A stretch of DNA of 64,000 nt, taken from positions 372,001-436,000 of the forward strand of contig WNNJ02003440.1 in the NCBI GenBank assembly GCA_012934845.2. The letters are read 5' to 3'. The notes beneath the pieces are model-generated. The model saw nothing but the letters and a program-made list of their open reading frames with translations, was not told the DNA's origin and ran no database searches. This DNA is from Pomphorhynchus laevis (lineage: Eukaryota > Acanthocephala > Palaeacanthocephala > Echinorhynchida > Pomphorhynchidae). Made by a program: the position numbers and the translations under genes. Shown piece after piece: positions 45,025 to 56,190 of the stretch (positions within the stretch are counted from its first letter, which is position 1; the number at the start of each line of letters is the position of its first letter).

Positions 45025-46542
45025 TCAGGTGTCGAGAAGGTGTGAACGGAGGAGGTGTTTGAATGTGATAAAGGAGGGAGCGCGGCGGACGTCGAGAGGG
45101 AGTTGATTCCAGGCGAGTAAGGCGGCGACAAGGAAGGATCGGAGACCGTAGTTGTTGGAGTAATTAGGAACGTGGAGTAAGAGGGTATGACAGGAACGAA
45201 GCGATAGCGAGGTGAAGCGAGTATCGTCTAAGAAAGGAAGGTTGATGAACGATGGGGAGCCGACAGCGATAAGAAGAAAAGTAACGATAAGAAGGCGGAG
45301 TTTGATGCGGATGTGGATGGTGGGCCAGGAGAGTTGGGCAAAATATGTGGATGTGTGGTCGAAGCGACGGAGACGAAAGAGCACTCGAACGGCGGTGTTG
45401 ATTATTCGTTGTAGGGGTAGGATGATGGATTTTGGAGAATTGGCGAAAAGGCTGAGGCAGTAATCGATTTCAGAGAAAAGAAGCGATGAAAGAAGATACA
45501 TACAAGAACGGAAGTCGATAAAGGGGCGGATACGGCGGATGTCACGAAGAATTAATTTAGACGAGCGGACCTTGTCACGGACGATGGGTTTAAGGGAAAG
45601 GTGATCATCGAAATGGAAGCCTAAGAAAGTGAGATTGTGGACTATAGGGATGATCGATGAGGCAAAAGATACAATGAGAGGAGATATGCTTGGTTTACGG
45701 GGAAGGATCCACATTATTTTGGACTTTTCGGCGTTTAGAACGAGATGGAGATTGGAGAGACGTTTGTAGATAGAAGAAAGACAGTTGGAGGCAGAAATGC
45801 CGATATCGTGTATGCGATGTGCGGGTGCATGAGCATAGATTAGAATGTCATCGGCGTATTGCATGACCTTAAAGGAGTAAGGTTTGATAAACGGAGATAG
45901 ATCGCCAAGCAGAAGAGAGAAAAGCAGGGGACCTAGGACTGAACCTTGTGGGACCCCGCAAAAAATAGGGATGGGAGGGGAGGATGATGAATTAGAACAG
46001 ACGCGAAAGGAACGGTCGGATAGATATGAGGCGAACCATGCTACGGAGGAGAAAGAAAAGCCGTAATCATAACGAAGGCGAGAAAGGAGGACGGAGTGGT
46101 CGACAATGTCGAATGCGGAGGAGAGGTCGAGGGAGATGAGAACACTATATAGAGCCTTGTCTCGAGAAATGAGTAAGTCGTTGTACACTTTTATGCATGC
46201 GATTTCTGTCGAGTGATTAGAGCGGAAAGCGGATTGGAAAGGAGGGTACAGATTGGATGAGGAGAGATAAGCGTTGATTTGTATTAAGATGAGGCGTTCT
46301 AAGAGCTTTGAAAGAGTAGGGAGTAGTGAAATGGGGCGATAGCTAGAAGGAAGGGAGGGGTCGAGCGATTGTTTCTTAAGGAGGGGACGAACGATTGCGG
46401 ATTTCCAGTGTGAAGGGAAGATACGACTGCGGATGGACGAGTTAAACAAGGTTGTGAGAAATGGGGATATCGATGAGCATATAGATTTTAATATGTGGGT
46501 AGGCAGGGGATCGGCAGGTGAGGTTTTGTTGGGCAAGGACAT
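45025..46542 (-). CDS. L2-like LINE ORF2, reverse transcriptase and C-terminal region
   Basis: 505-residue open frame. Motifs in order: HWKSAIVRPLLKKQSLDPS, SSYRPISLLPTLSKLLERLI, ISLDLSSAFDIVDHSVLLSR (catalytic Asp), FCGVPQGSVLGPLLFSLLLG, VMQYADDILIYAHAP (intact YADD at about residue 230), and KSKIMWILPRK. The thumb and C-terminal part end WNQLPLDVRRAPSF and LLRSHLLDT. All catalytic positions are present, so the RT itself may be functional. It lacks the endonuclease in frame, because the upstream linker has shifted. The start shown is the first Met of the frame and not a true start of ORF2. This is a transposon gene, not a host gene. Confidence 0.88.
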   Translation of the reverse strand: MSLPNKTSPADPLPTHILKSICSSISPFLTTLFNSSIRSRIFPSHWKSAIVRPLLKKQSLDPSLPSSYRPISLLPTLSKLLERLILIQINAYLSSSNLYPPFQSAFRSNHSTEIACIKVYNDLLISRDKALYSVLISLDLSSAFDIVDHSVLLSRLRYDYGFSFSSVAWFASYLSDRSFRVCSNSSSSPPIPIFCGVPQGSVLGPLLFSLLLGDLSPFIKPYSFKVMQYADDILIYAHAPAHRIHDIGISASNCLSSIYKRLSNLHLVLNAEKSKIMWILPRKPSISPLIVSFASSIIPIVHNLTFLGFHFDDHLSLKPIVRDKVRSSKLILRDIRRIRPFIDFRSCMYLLSSLLFSEIDYCLSLFANSPKSIILPLQRIINTAVRVLFRLRRFDHTSTYFAQLSWPTIHIRIKLRLLIVTFLLIAVGSPSFINLPFLDDTRFTSLSLRSCHTLLLHVPNYSNNYGLRSFLVAALLAWNQLPLDVRRAPSFITFKHLLRSHLLDT

Positions 46543-46599
46543 GAGGACAGATGATACTTCTGTAGGTGATACAGGGAGAAGATGAAAGAGTTCCGGAAG

Positions 46600-47640
46600 G
46601 ATGAGAGTAGACTGGGCAGAGTGGGATAGGATGGAGACCGGGGTGTGAGAGAGCAGCGTGGATACTTTAGTCTGGAGAAATGACGAATAATCATTAGCAT
46701 TGATGTTGCAAGGCGTAGAGGAACGAGCCAGGATTGAGTTAAAAGTATGCCAGAGAGTCTTAGAGTTGAATGAAGTGATAAATTTAATGCTGCCAGAAGG
46801 AGTTGCATTTGGTACGTAGTAGGTGGAGAGTGAGACCGGCGAAGAGCAAGATAGGAATCACGGAAAGACGGAGTGATCGAGCGGAAATCGCGTCTGAGAG
46901 AGCGGTGATAGACTCGAAAAGCATGGCGGAGTCGACGCTTTGAGAGTAGGCATTGGATGTCAAACCATAAGGCACGGTGCAAGCGACGGTGTGGTTGAGA
47001 CTTGAAGGGTAAGAGAATATCGAGAGTGGATGTGAGTTCAGAGTCGAAAAGAAAGGCGAGATCGTGAGGAGATGAATATGTTATTGTGGGTTATGATAGA
47101 GACGATTTGAGTAAGGCAGAGCGGAGAAGGGAAAGAGGTCAAGATTTCTCCAAGGGCGACGTAGGATTGTAGGTGTGTGAGGAGGGGTGTGGTTTCGAGC
47201 GAGATCAAGGGTGATAAGAAAGTGATCGGATAGACCAGGATCAGAGATGGACAGTGAGGTGTGGGCAGCAAAATGATCGGGGACAGCGATGATGTCGAGT
47301 GCCCCGCCAAGTATATGTGTGGGGGCAGTGGAGATTAGTTTGTAATTGTAGTTGGATAGAATGTTGATGAAGCGGATGGAATCTGTGGAAGAGGGGCGGT
47401 CTAGGCGGATATTGAAGTCGCCTAGAACGAGTGAAGGGATTGAGGACAAAGAACAATGAGAAAGGAGGTCAGCGAATTCGGTAAAAAATAAGGCTGTAGG
47501 AGCTGATGAACCAGGACGGTATACAATGGCAAGATCTAGAGTGATCGGGTTAGAATAACGACAAGTGAGCAATTCAAAAAAGCAAGGACTGAAAGGGGGA
47601 TTGATTTTGCGAAGAGACGCTGGGTGACGCGCGAATGCGA
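46600..47640 (-). pseudogene. L2-like LINE ORF2, endonuclease and linker (frameshifted)
   Basis: Frame 47081-47572 carries LDLAIVYRPGSSAPTALF, IPSLVLGDFNIRLDRPS and DPGLSDHFLITLDL, the APE endonuclease motifs YRP, GDFN and SDH. The linker follows in a second frame (ALWFDIQCLLSKRRLRHAFR, about 46920-46980) and then a third before the RT frame. At least two frameshifts therefore separate the endonuclease from the RT. Confidence 0.8.
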
Positions 47641-47889
47641 CGATGCCGCAATGATTAGAGAATTTAGAAGTGCATAAGCTGAGAGAGCTAGTGGATTCGA
47701 CTAGGGAGCAACCGGCAGAGAGCAGACGGCGAATGGAAAGGTCGTCGGAATCTTAGTGCCAGGATTCAGTGAGGCAGAAGAGATTGATGGATTGCTTTGT
47801 GAATAGGTTGAAGATAAGATCGGATTTATTGAGAATAGATCTAGTGTTGAGGAGACCGAGGCGGAAACCGTGTGCTGTGGCGAAAGAGA

Positions 47890-48579
47890 CTAGTGGAGAA
47901 GACACATAGGAGAGATGGAGCGCCATCGAATTTTTGGACGGGTGTGGACAACTTGAAAATATCCGTCTACGTTTCGGATGGCGAGTGATGTTTCGCCGTT
48001 TTCCTCGCGACGGCGTTTTTCGATGCGGGCTGAAGAGATTTGAGCGATTTCGGAAGGGGCGCGATCGGGGAAAATTCGAGTGGTTGAAGATGACATGAGT
48101 TTGAATCGTTGAGAGAGGACAGAAGACGCGTGAGAGCGATGCTTGAAAACAATTTTTAGGAGAGGGGGCTGGGAAGGATTAGATTGAGAAGATTTGTTTA
48201 GACGGATGAATGCGACAGGAGAAATGTCCTTGAAAAAGGATGGTTTATCCGCAGGAACAATAGACGAGAGGATGGATCTGAAGGCGGAAACATCGTGGTC
48301 CAGACGTGCTTGTGGAGATAAGGAGTTAGAAGGCGTGATATTAGTAACAATGACGCAACGATCGCGAGAAGCAAAGCGCTTCCGTAAAGGAGGACGACTG
48401 ACGTGAGTAGGTGAGATCACGATAGAAGAGATGGCAGTTGATGAGTTGGAGGGATTTGGTTTGACGACGGGAGACATAGAGGATAATGATAATAAAGAGG
48501 GTGGCGAGCGATGTGACGAAAGGTTATGAGTGGAAGGATAGTGGTGGTTGGTGGAGGTGATTTTGATTGATGGATGCAA
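47890..48579 (-). CDS. L2-like LINE ORF1 (nucleic-acid-binding protein)
   Basis: 229-residue frame, Ser/Pro-rich at first, then RCVIVTNITPSNSLSPQARL, FKDISPVAFIRLNKSSQ, PPLLKIVFKHRSHASSVLSQ and IEKRRREENGETSLAIRNVD, ending YFQVVHTRPKIRW. The order (V.I.GIP-like strand, 'V...RLGK', 'PRLLKV.F', basic tail) is that of RRM-type ORF1 proteins of CR1/L2 LINEs. The closing FQVV..RP..RW motif is shared with the CR1-like ORF1 at 50.4 kb (FQVVRWRPVVRW). It is an RNA-binding partner of ORF2. The start is uncertain because the frame may open further upstream. Confidence 0.7.
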   Translation of the reverse strand: MHPSIKITSTNHHYPSTHNLSSHRSPPSLLSLSSMSPVVKPNPSNSSTAISSIVISPTHVSRPPLRKRFASRDRCVIVTNITPSNSLSPQARLDHDVSAFRSILSSIVPADKPSFFKDISPVAFIRLNKSSQSNPSQPPLLKIVFKHRSHASSVLSQRFKLMSSSTTRIFPDRAPSEIAQISSARIEKRRREENGETSLAIRNVDGYFQVVHTRPKIRWRSISPMCLLH

Positions 48580-48924
48580 GTTATTGAGAAACTAGACAAG
48601 AAGGACGGGACGTGGGGTGTCGGGGAGTGAAGATGACATGGAATGGGAAGTGTATATGGTGGCAGGGTCGGTGGGTGGAGAAAGGACATTAGAAACGACG
48701 GGGGTAGTTTGAGTTGACGTGTTGGATGTTGATATGTGCTTATTGGAAAGGTTGCATATTAGTTTGTTGGCACAAAAACCATATACGAAGTCTTCTTTAG
48801 CCTTATTCTTGTCGCAGGTGATTGTTGTTCAGACGCTGTAGTCGTGTATCGAGCACTGTACTTGCAGTTGTCCATAGTTGGTGTCGGTCTTAGTTGTTTT
48901 CTTACGTCCACCCATAAACGATGG

Positions 48925-49165
48925 TTGCCGTCGATTGTTGTCGTCGATGGTTGTCGTCGATGGTTGTCGTCGATGGTTGTCGTCGATGGTTGTCGTCGAT
49001 GGTTGTCGTCGATGGTTGTCGTCGATGGTTGTCGTCGATTGTTGTCGTCGATGGTTGTCGTCGATGGTTGTCGTTGATGGTTGTCGTCGATGGTTGTCGT
49101 AGATGGTTGTCGTAGTGCGTCGATGGTTGTCGTAGATGGTTGTCGTAGTGCGTCGATGGTTGTCC
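48925..49165. repeat. Minisatellite, 13-bp unit (GATGGTTGTCGTC), about 18 copies
   Basis: Tandem GATGGTTGTCGTC with a few variants (GATTGTTG, GTAGATGG, GTAGTGCGTCGATGG at the 3' side). With 13 bases per unit, three units make 13 codons, so it is open in several frames on both strands. On the minus strand it extends the CR1-like frame as QPSTTTIDDNHRR repeats. It lies exactly at the junction between the CR1-like ORF2 and the 5' end of the inserted L2-like LINE. Confidence 0.95.
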
Positions 49166-49189
49166 TTGTGCGTTAAAACTGTTAAATTT

Positions 49190-50407
49190 GCTGGATTGAT
49201 TGTGTGTTTGATTGTGAAGCTTCCATAAACAATTTCTTGAACTTATTAGTTGTCTGACGTCGGAATCTATCCATGCAGGTGACTTATCAGCATAAGAGGA
49301 TTTGCGCATAGGGGCAAGAATATCAGATAATTTATGTAGGTAATCAGTGATCATATTCAATGATAGCTTGTCCGTGTTCATGAAAGTACACGGGAATTGG
49401 TTGTAAACTCTCAAAACATCTTCTCTTCTCACTTTCGACCAATGACGTTTGGAAGTTTTTGAGCAAGGTGGACAGAATCTGGAATAAGGAACAGCCGTCA
49501 AGGAGAGCAAGCAGTGGTCACTACTTCCTAAAGGAGGGAGATGATCAACTTTGATTATGTCTCCTACATATCTGGAAAACACCAGATCAAGTACCGAATC
49601 CGATCTTGAAGTTAAGCAAGTTGGTTCTTGTACGTGCTGAATCAGCATGAGTTCCTCAGCTAGGAACTCAGATATTTCCCTTTCCGTGGAACTACCATCA
49701 GAAAAGACATAGTCTGACCATCTAGATCGTGAAAGATTAAAATCGCCCAAAAGAATAAAGTGAGGGGAGGAACATACCGATTGTAAAATAAGTTTTAGTT
49801 GATCAGTGTCTGCAATTACTGACGGAGATCGATACACGACGCAAAAATTCATACTGGTCGCTGAGTGATCAATACGGAAGCATAGAGTCTCAAACGACCC
49901 ACAAGGGTCACAAATATTCAACACCTCAGATACGAGGAAATTTTCTCTGACATATGCGGCGACACCGCCACCTCGCCTACCTGATATCCTGTCGCTTCGT
50001 AGAAGGCGAAATCCAGGAATGTTCACAGTGGTATCGACAATATATTGATGCAACCAGGATTCAGCAACGCAGAAGATGTCATACGAATGAGAAAGCATGT
50101 GATACTTCAACTCCACAATTTGAGCATGCAAACTACGAAGATTAGAATACCCAATCGATAAATAGCGTGTGGGTTGTGGTAAGGGATTACTAAGAACGGT
50201 GAATAATTTGTTGAATGAAACTAAGTGTCCCAGATCAGAATTAAAACTAACGCTACCCAAGAGTTGCGATGAATGACTGTTGAAACTACCTTTTCCAGAC
50301 GAACTAGCAAGATTCAAACTGGATACTGCTAAGTGACGCTGTTGATCGTTATGGGATTCCAACGAACTACTGGGCGCCACCTGACAACCTGAAAATTTCG
50401 AATGCAT
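49190..50407 (-). mobile_element. CR1-like LINE, ORF2 endonuclease part
   Basis: The open frame begins at 50407 (MHSKFSGCQVAPSS). It encodes an APE-type endonuclease: YSNLRSLHAQIVELKYHM, DIFCVAESWLHQYIVDT (catalytic Glu), SGRRGGGVAAYVRENFL, NFCVVYRSPS, FILLGDFNLSRSRWSD (GDFN), SVLDLVFS and LGSSDHCLLSL (SDH). It continues to SPAWIDSDVRQLISSRNCLW and then enters the 13-bp repeat. All endonuclease residues look intact. ORF2 resumes at 44944 on the other side of the inserted L2-like LINE. ORF1 and ORF2 overlap by 79 bases (50329-50407) in different frames, as in several CR1 elements. Confidence 0.9.
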
Positions 50408-51430
50408 AAGTTCGTTTCACCTTCAGATAGCCGGTTTCGTAATTCTGTTTTTGCTTCTTTCAACTTTAAACGATCTTCGAGACTCAGATCCTTAAGAATA
50501 CGATGTAGACAATCTTTAAGTCGAAAACCACGTTTGAGCATAATGTCTGCATGTTTTGCGGAAGATAATACAACTTTCAACAATCTTGGTTTCTCTACCA
50601 CCTTTTTTCCAAGTCGAAACAACTTTGTAACCTTCAGAGTAGAAGCTAGCTTCTCATCACCTTCTAAGAATAACTGACAGAACACAGTACGGAGGCTGGA
50701 CACATCGTCATTCATACGTGTTTGTGAGTTGCTGGCCTTTGATTCAGGGATACCACTAAATAGGATATTGCAAGACCTATCTGGATGTGAACGGTAGTTT
50801 GTGGAAGGAGCGTTTTCCAAAGAAATGTTCCGACCATTGGAAGGTAAATAATTTCCTGATTTATTATTATTTTTGGCCTTCTGTTTTCTATCGATGACCC
50901 CATTTGAATCGCTACCTCTGATTTCACCCAATTGATGGTCTGTCGATCCAGCGTTTCGTGTAGGTTGCAATAGGGAGTTGCGCCATACCCTTCCTTTGTT
51001 TACAGCTGATGTAGTTTGTTCAATTATCGTGATGATGCGTAGATGACAGTGAAAGTAATTCAATCCGCGGTTCACATAGGTCAGGAGTTGAACTGTCATC
51101 TAATGGCAGCTTAACGACAGGATTAACGGTACAGGTGTTTATCGAAGTTTGATGGTCCGTACTATCTTGAGAGACACGAACGTCATTTAAGTTGAGAGGT
51201 AACGATATATCACAACAATTCACGTCACAAACCATATCTTGCACTAGTTTCATTTGGAGGGCCGAAATCATTGTAGCAGAACAAAAGCCGCAATAAAAGT
51301 CCTTGCTCTTGAGTGACGACTCGGTATTTAAAGGAATGTCGACAATAGACCACACTTCACAGCCTTTATTGCAGCATTCGACCTCTAGCCGCTTATACGC
51401 ATTACGATGTTGCGTGATGTGTATGGTGTT
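50329..51430 (-). mobile_element. CR1-like LINE, ORF1 with zinc finger and RRM-like domain
   Basis: The N-terminal part, in a frame reaching upstream of 51355, reads CCNKGCEVWSIVDI and YCGFCSA, a Cys-pair zinc finger of the PHD-like kind often found at the start of CR1 ORF1. After a frame change the 51099-50329 frame reads CNILFSGIPESKASNSQ, VTKLFRLGKKVVEKPRLLKV, HADIMLKRGFRLKD and NFQVVRWRPVVRW, an RRM-like ORF1 domain. The protein binds RNA and accompanies ORF2. The frame change near 51020-51100 breaks ORF1 in this copy. The 5' UTR limit is not clear. Confidence 0.8.
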
Positions 51431-51499
51431 TGAGGCTCTCTACGAATTTGCTTTCTTCATTGTATGTGCAAATCAAACAGGCTTTATTGTATGTATGTA

Positions 51500-51785
51500 T
51501 GTTCTTGAATTTTTTCTTTCATCGCTTCTCTTCCCTAAAATCAATAACTGCTTCAGCCTTATCGCAAATTCTCCAAAATCCATCATCCTACCCCTACAAC
51601 GAATAATCAACTCCAGTTCGAGTGCTCTTGCGTCCCCGTCGCATTGACCACACATCCACATATCTTGCTCAACTCTCCTGGCCCACTATCAACATCCACA
51701 TCAAACTCCGCCTTCTTCTCGTTACTTTTCGTCTCATCGCTGTCGGCTCCCCATCGTTCATCAACCTTCCTTTCTTAGACGACAC
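51500..51785 (+). mobile_element. L2-like LINE internal fragment
   Basis: Nucleotides closely match the thumb region of the 45 kb copy: TCTCCAAAATCCATCATCC, CCCCTACAACGAATAATCAA, CGTCTCATCGCTGTCGGCTCC, ending abruptly at TTAGACGACACC. It is truncated at both ends and non-functional. Confidence 0.85.
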
Positions 51786-51789
51786 CTGT

Positions 51790-52320
51790 TTTTAAATTCA
51801 TAAAAATCGACTTTTATTTTAAATTTCAATTTTAAATTTTAACAATTTCAATTTTAATATAAATTATATAAAATATTACATAAGCTGATCTGATTATGTA
51901 TTAGTCAGTTCATAACAAGTTGATATTTATTTTAAATTTTAACTTTATATAAATATAAATTACATAAAATTTGATATAATTATTTATCATTATAACTATT
52001 TAATTGTTTATTATTTAACTATTTAAATTTTATTTATCATTATTTTTAATTTATAAATAATATAAAATGGGTAGACACAGTTAGTTGATCTGATCACTAC
52101 GAAACTATCAAATTATTTTGATTACCAGTTAGCTTATCTGATTTATTCAATTCAAAATGAGAAATAGTACTTGAATTGCTTGAATTTCTCATAGACATTT
52201 TTTAATTGACAAATGCTTTAATTTTAAGTTAATATTCTGTGCAGCCATTAATAATCAATAATTGAGATATTGATGACTCTTTTTTCATCATTACGCTGAT
52301 TTAATCCTATCTATAAGCCA
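51790..52320. other. AT-rich spacer with PLE-flank-like sequence
   Basis: TTTTAAATTTCAATTTTAAATT runs similar to those after the PLE 3' ends at 38480 and 57480. Nothing coding. Confidence 0.4.
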
Positions 52321-52560
52321 ACAGCAGTAGCTACATTTCAGTACTGGTAAACCTCACCAGCTACTGATCCAATACTTGCGTTTCATGTTTCGGTCCCTTT
52401 AATGTTGACTGATGATTATCGCAGCCAATATTAATGGACCGAAACTTTATACTTAGGTATTGGATCAGTAGCTGATGATATCCTTCAATACTGAAATGTA
52501 GCGTAGTGGGGTGCTTATAGATAGGATTAAATCAGCGTAAGGATGAAAAAATAGTCACCA
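52320..52560. repeat. Inverted pair of PLE-type motifs
   Basis: Left half 52320-52400 (GTACTGGTAAACCTCACCAGCTACTGATCCAATAC..GTTTCGGTCCC) and right half 52429-52515 (GGACCGAAAC..GTATTGGATCAGTAGCTGATGATATCC..CAATACTGAAATGTAGC) are reverse complements with differences. Each has the GAAAC and CTGATGA-like blocks and the outer GTATTGG helix. The same type occurs as a single copy at 6895-7010. Confidence 0.7.
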
Positions 52561-55436
52561 ATATTTCAAATGTTTTTATTGTTAAATAGATTAAGCAAAT
52601 TGGCACTCATGAATCATATACTTGTATGATCCAAAAGATCAAACATATAGTATCTTTATACTATCAAAAATTTGAAAAATAATAGAATCGATTTTCAAAC
52701 AAACATAATTGAGTTGGATACGGGTCGATGGATGGATGAAATTAAATAGACATCTTTTCTCGAGAAGTAATTATTATGCATCTACAACAAGAATATATCA
52801 GATGCACCTTGGTGGTGTATCACAGCATACTCTGCTAGCATTCTCGACACATAAATTTTCTGTCTATCTTCAGTCGAAGCTCGATTCAACTATTTTAGGT
52901 ATGCATTTTCTACTGTCTCGTCTTCTTTACTGGATCTTAATCAGCCTGAACTCTTCATATCATTCCTGTATATGTTGACGAGGTTTCTTGTGTGCTTTTA
53001 TTTTAACTAGCAAAGAATATTCTACTGATCCTCTTCCTACTTGAATACTAAAATCTTTGGTAATTCAACTTGCTCATTTCCTAACCTCAATGTTTACTCG
53101 ACCATCCCACTTCAATTTTCGCTACGAATGGCGAAGATGACTGATAATCATCATGAATCCGGAAAATACGGTATTAATGTGCAATCAGAAGAAGCAAAAT
53201 GCATGATGGCAGTATCTGCGAAAAATTGAGGTGCTTCTTCTCTTGAAGTTATCTTAAACATCGTAGATCAGATTGTTCAGCCAAGGAATCAACATGTCGG
53301 AAATGCCATAAAGTCGGTCACTTTGCAAAAGTATGCCGATCTTCCGTATTCGAGACGAATGGAAATAAAGTGTATACACTTGCACTAGCATCTTACGAAT
53401 CACGGAGTGATGGCATTGTGAAAATTGTGATATTCAACTGTCGTGTTTGTTTGACACGGGAATTTGTAGCAACTTTATAAAATCTGAAACTGCGAGGCGC
53501 TTAAAGCTCAATCTCCTAAACAGCCGAAAACAACTACAAGAGGAGAAATATCTATTACAATCGAGTATAATGGAAAGTGCTACCAGAACGTCAAATTTCA
53601 CGCCATTGACGAACTCTGTGTGGAAATAATCCAAGGTGTAGAATTTATGCACCGCCACAACAGCTTCCAATTATTACTTCACGGACCAGAATCAGATTTA
53701 GTAGTTGCACGCCTAAAGTGTTCAAAAATAAGCCATGTTCGACCCTTCCAACATCTGACGAGTGATCACAAACCCATTGCTGTTCGATCGTGTCTCTTCA
53801 GTTTTTATGATCAAGCGTTTATCAAAACGGAAATATCAAAGTTGCTCGAAGACGAAGTTATTCAATCAAGTACTAGTCCATGACGAACGCAGGTTCTAGT
53901 GGTTCATCCTGATCGACATAGAAATCAGCTAGTAAACGATTATTCCCGAACAATAAATATACAATGCTGGATGCATACCCCTTACCTAACCTCAAGACTT
54001 GGTATTGGAAATTAGCAAATTCAAATACTTCTCAACGATCGGCCTTCAATCTGCGTATCATCAAATCGAGTTGCACGAGGATGATCGTATGTTTACATGC
54101 GTTGAAGCCGATGGTAGGCCATACCATTTCAATAGACTACCATTCGGACTGAAGAACGCGGTATCATTTTTTCAAAGAGCGATGAATCAACTTATAGAAA
54201 AGTGGGATTTGAGGGACACTTACGCTTACCTTGATAACATCACTATTTGTTGTAGGACAAAGTGTGATCACGGCAAGAATCTTGCGAAATTTAAGAATGC
54301 TGCTTCACAGATTGGTCTGACATTAAATGAGCAAAAATGCGAGTTTGGGTTGACTGAAGTAAAACTGTTGGGATATTTGGTCACACAAGGTAACCTGGAG
54401 CGGACCCCGAAAGGCTATCCATATTACTCCAAATCCCGCTCCTGATGATATGAAGTCACTCAAACGCATAATGGGTATATTTGCATATTATTCCTCCTGG
54501 ATCTCTAATTATTCAGAAAAGATCAATTTCTTGAGTTTGATTACGAGCTTTCCTTTCAGTCCTGAATCCTTGCAATCTCTCGAGGATCTCAAAAGGGATA
54601 TAGCAAAGGCCTCTTTGTATCACATACATGATGCAAAATCACTGACAGTTGAAACAGACGCTTCCGATGTCAGTATAGCAGCTGCACTTAATGGCGATGG
54701 AAGACATAGCATTCTTTCAATGACGATTGTCGAAATACAAGCTGAAATATTCTTCCATGGAGAAAGATGCCCAGACAATAGTTGAATCCCTACTCAAATG
54801 GTGACATTTTCTCATTGGTAGACACTTCAATATATTAACCGATCAGAGATCAGTGAGCTATATTTTCCATCCCAGAAACCAGGATAAAATCAAAAATGAC
54901 AAGATTGAGCGCTGAAAAGTCGAATTGACGTGTTTCGATTTCAATATCTTTTATCGTCCTGGAAGCTTATGCACTTACGCGAACACGCAGCTCAATAAGT
55001 ATCTCGAATAACTTAATGCGGATGCACGAGATGCTATGCCATCCTGGAATTAGGTGTTTGTCACACTACGTTAGATCTCGAAATCTTGGATACTCAATAG
55101 AATAGATAAAAATAGTGTGTGAACAATGTGTAGCCTGTAAATGCTGCAAACCGAAATTCGCTTATCCAAAGGATTGTCATGTAATCAAAGCTACCAGACC
55201 CTTTAAGAGATTGTGCATGGATTTTAAGGGCCTCTACCAAGTATAACAAGAAATAAATACATATTCGTTGCAGTAGATGAGCTTAGTCGCTATCTTTTTG
55301 CATTTCCATGCTCAGATATGTCATCTGAAACGGTATGTCGCTGTCTTCTTCAAATATTCGGGATATTTGAATGTCCAAATTATGTTCACTCGGATCGAGG
55401 CACATTATTCTTGTCTTCTGATACACGCCGTTTCCT

Positions 55437-55692
55437 GTATTATTATTATGTAGACAACGTTACGAGCATAGCTCACAGTTGCTGATAAATCGATAGTCAA
55501 AATAAAAGAAAAAGAGAAAATCAAAAACAAATCAGTTAACAATTTAAAATAATCTGTCGTTTAAAGAGCTCACGAGTTCCCGCATTTACAATATCATCGC
55601 TTAAACGATTCCATGAATTTATTATTCGTTGTCCAAATTAAATCGTCCTAGAATGTACTATTCGTATGAACATGGTATTACAAGTAGTTCCA
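55437..55692 (-). mobile_element. CR1-like LINE 3' fragment inside the gypsy integrase region
   Basis: On the minus strand it reads QRIINSWNRLSDDIVNAGTR and ELFKRQIIL before a stop, the C-terminal WN.L...V..A....FK motif of CR1 LINEs. The 3' UTR ends in ATAATAATA at 55437, the same kind of tail as at 43000. It is a severely 5'-truncated insertion. The gypsy integrase resumes right after it. Confidence 0.8.
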
Positions 55693-55969
55693 CTTCGTTA
55701 TAATCCAAGGGGCAATGGACAATGTGAAAGATTTAATTCCACTATCTGGACGGCAGTCTCTGCCACTTAAATGTGTCAATCACTCCATTTGAACGTTTGG
55801 CAGACTATACTTCCATAAATCCTTAATAGTATAAGATCATTGTTGTCAACTTCAACAAATCAAACCCCGATGAGCCCATTTTTACATATTCACGTAAGAA
55901 TAATGATGGAATACCGATGCCTGATTGGCTAGTGGATTCAGAAGATATACTAAAAATTAAATTAATAAT

Positions 55970-56190
55970 TAAAATTAAATTATTATTGCAGGTCATAGCC
56001 ATAAGGCTGTTTTAACCGCTCACAAAAAAATAATAAAAAAATCATTTAGTATATATAAGAACCATGGGTACTGCAGCAACCACCACACGTTCCCATTTCG
56101 AATCCAGCTCTTTATATTGGATTTAAATTCATTGATTGTATGCACCGCAACGATATCAACGATATCTACTAGTAAGGCGACACGCTAAAA
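55970..56190 (-). mobile_element. Second CR1-like 3' fragment in the same gypsy fossil
   Basis: On the minus strand: INEFKSNIKSWIRNGNVW, then a 3' UTR with GTGAGCGGTTAAAACAGCCTTATGGCTATGACC and an AATAATAAT end. The UTR matches that of the CR1-like element at 43020-43060 (CAGTTGAAACAGCCATTTGGCTATAAC). 5'-truncated to about 220 bp. Confidence 0.75.

Larger units (their letters stand above)
44945..48900 (-). mobile_element. Nearly full-length L2-like LINE inserted in a CR1-like LINE
   Basis: About 3.95 kb on the minus strand. Order: 5' region, ORF1 (47890-48579), ORF2 endonuclease (47081-47640), linker, RT and C-terminus (45025-46542), then the tail GCTGGCACGCATTTGCCACGTTAAAATAAATCC and eight T. 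It splits the CR1-like ORF2 between SSKFNSF (49190 side) and RSDSSFSARYKYV (44944 side), so it is younger than that element. Frames shift between endonuclease and RT, so ORF2 is not intact. It is the best reference copy for the other L2-like pieces in the window. Confidence 0.9.

Noticed and set aside
45212-46066. Plus-strand Arg/Lys-rich frames
   Set aside because: Reverse shadows of the L2-like RT frame.
48844-49115. Plus-strand frames of 60-80 residues with repeated WLSSMVVVDGCRR peptides
   Set aside because: They are translations of the 13-bp minisatellite, which is open in several frames; no start context or domain supports a gene.
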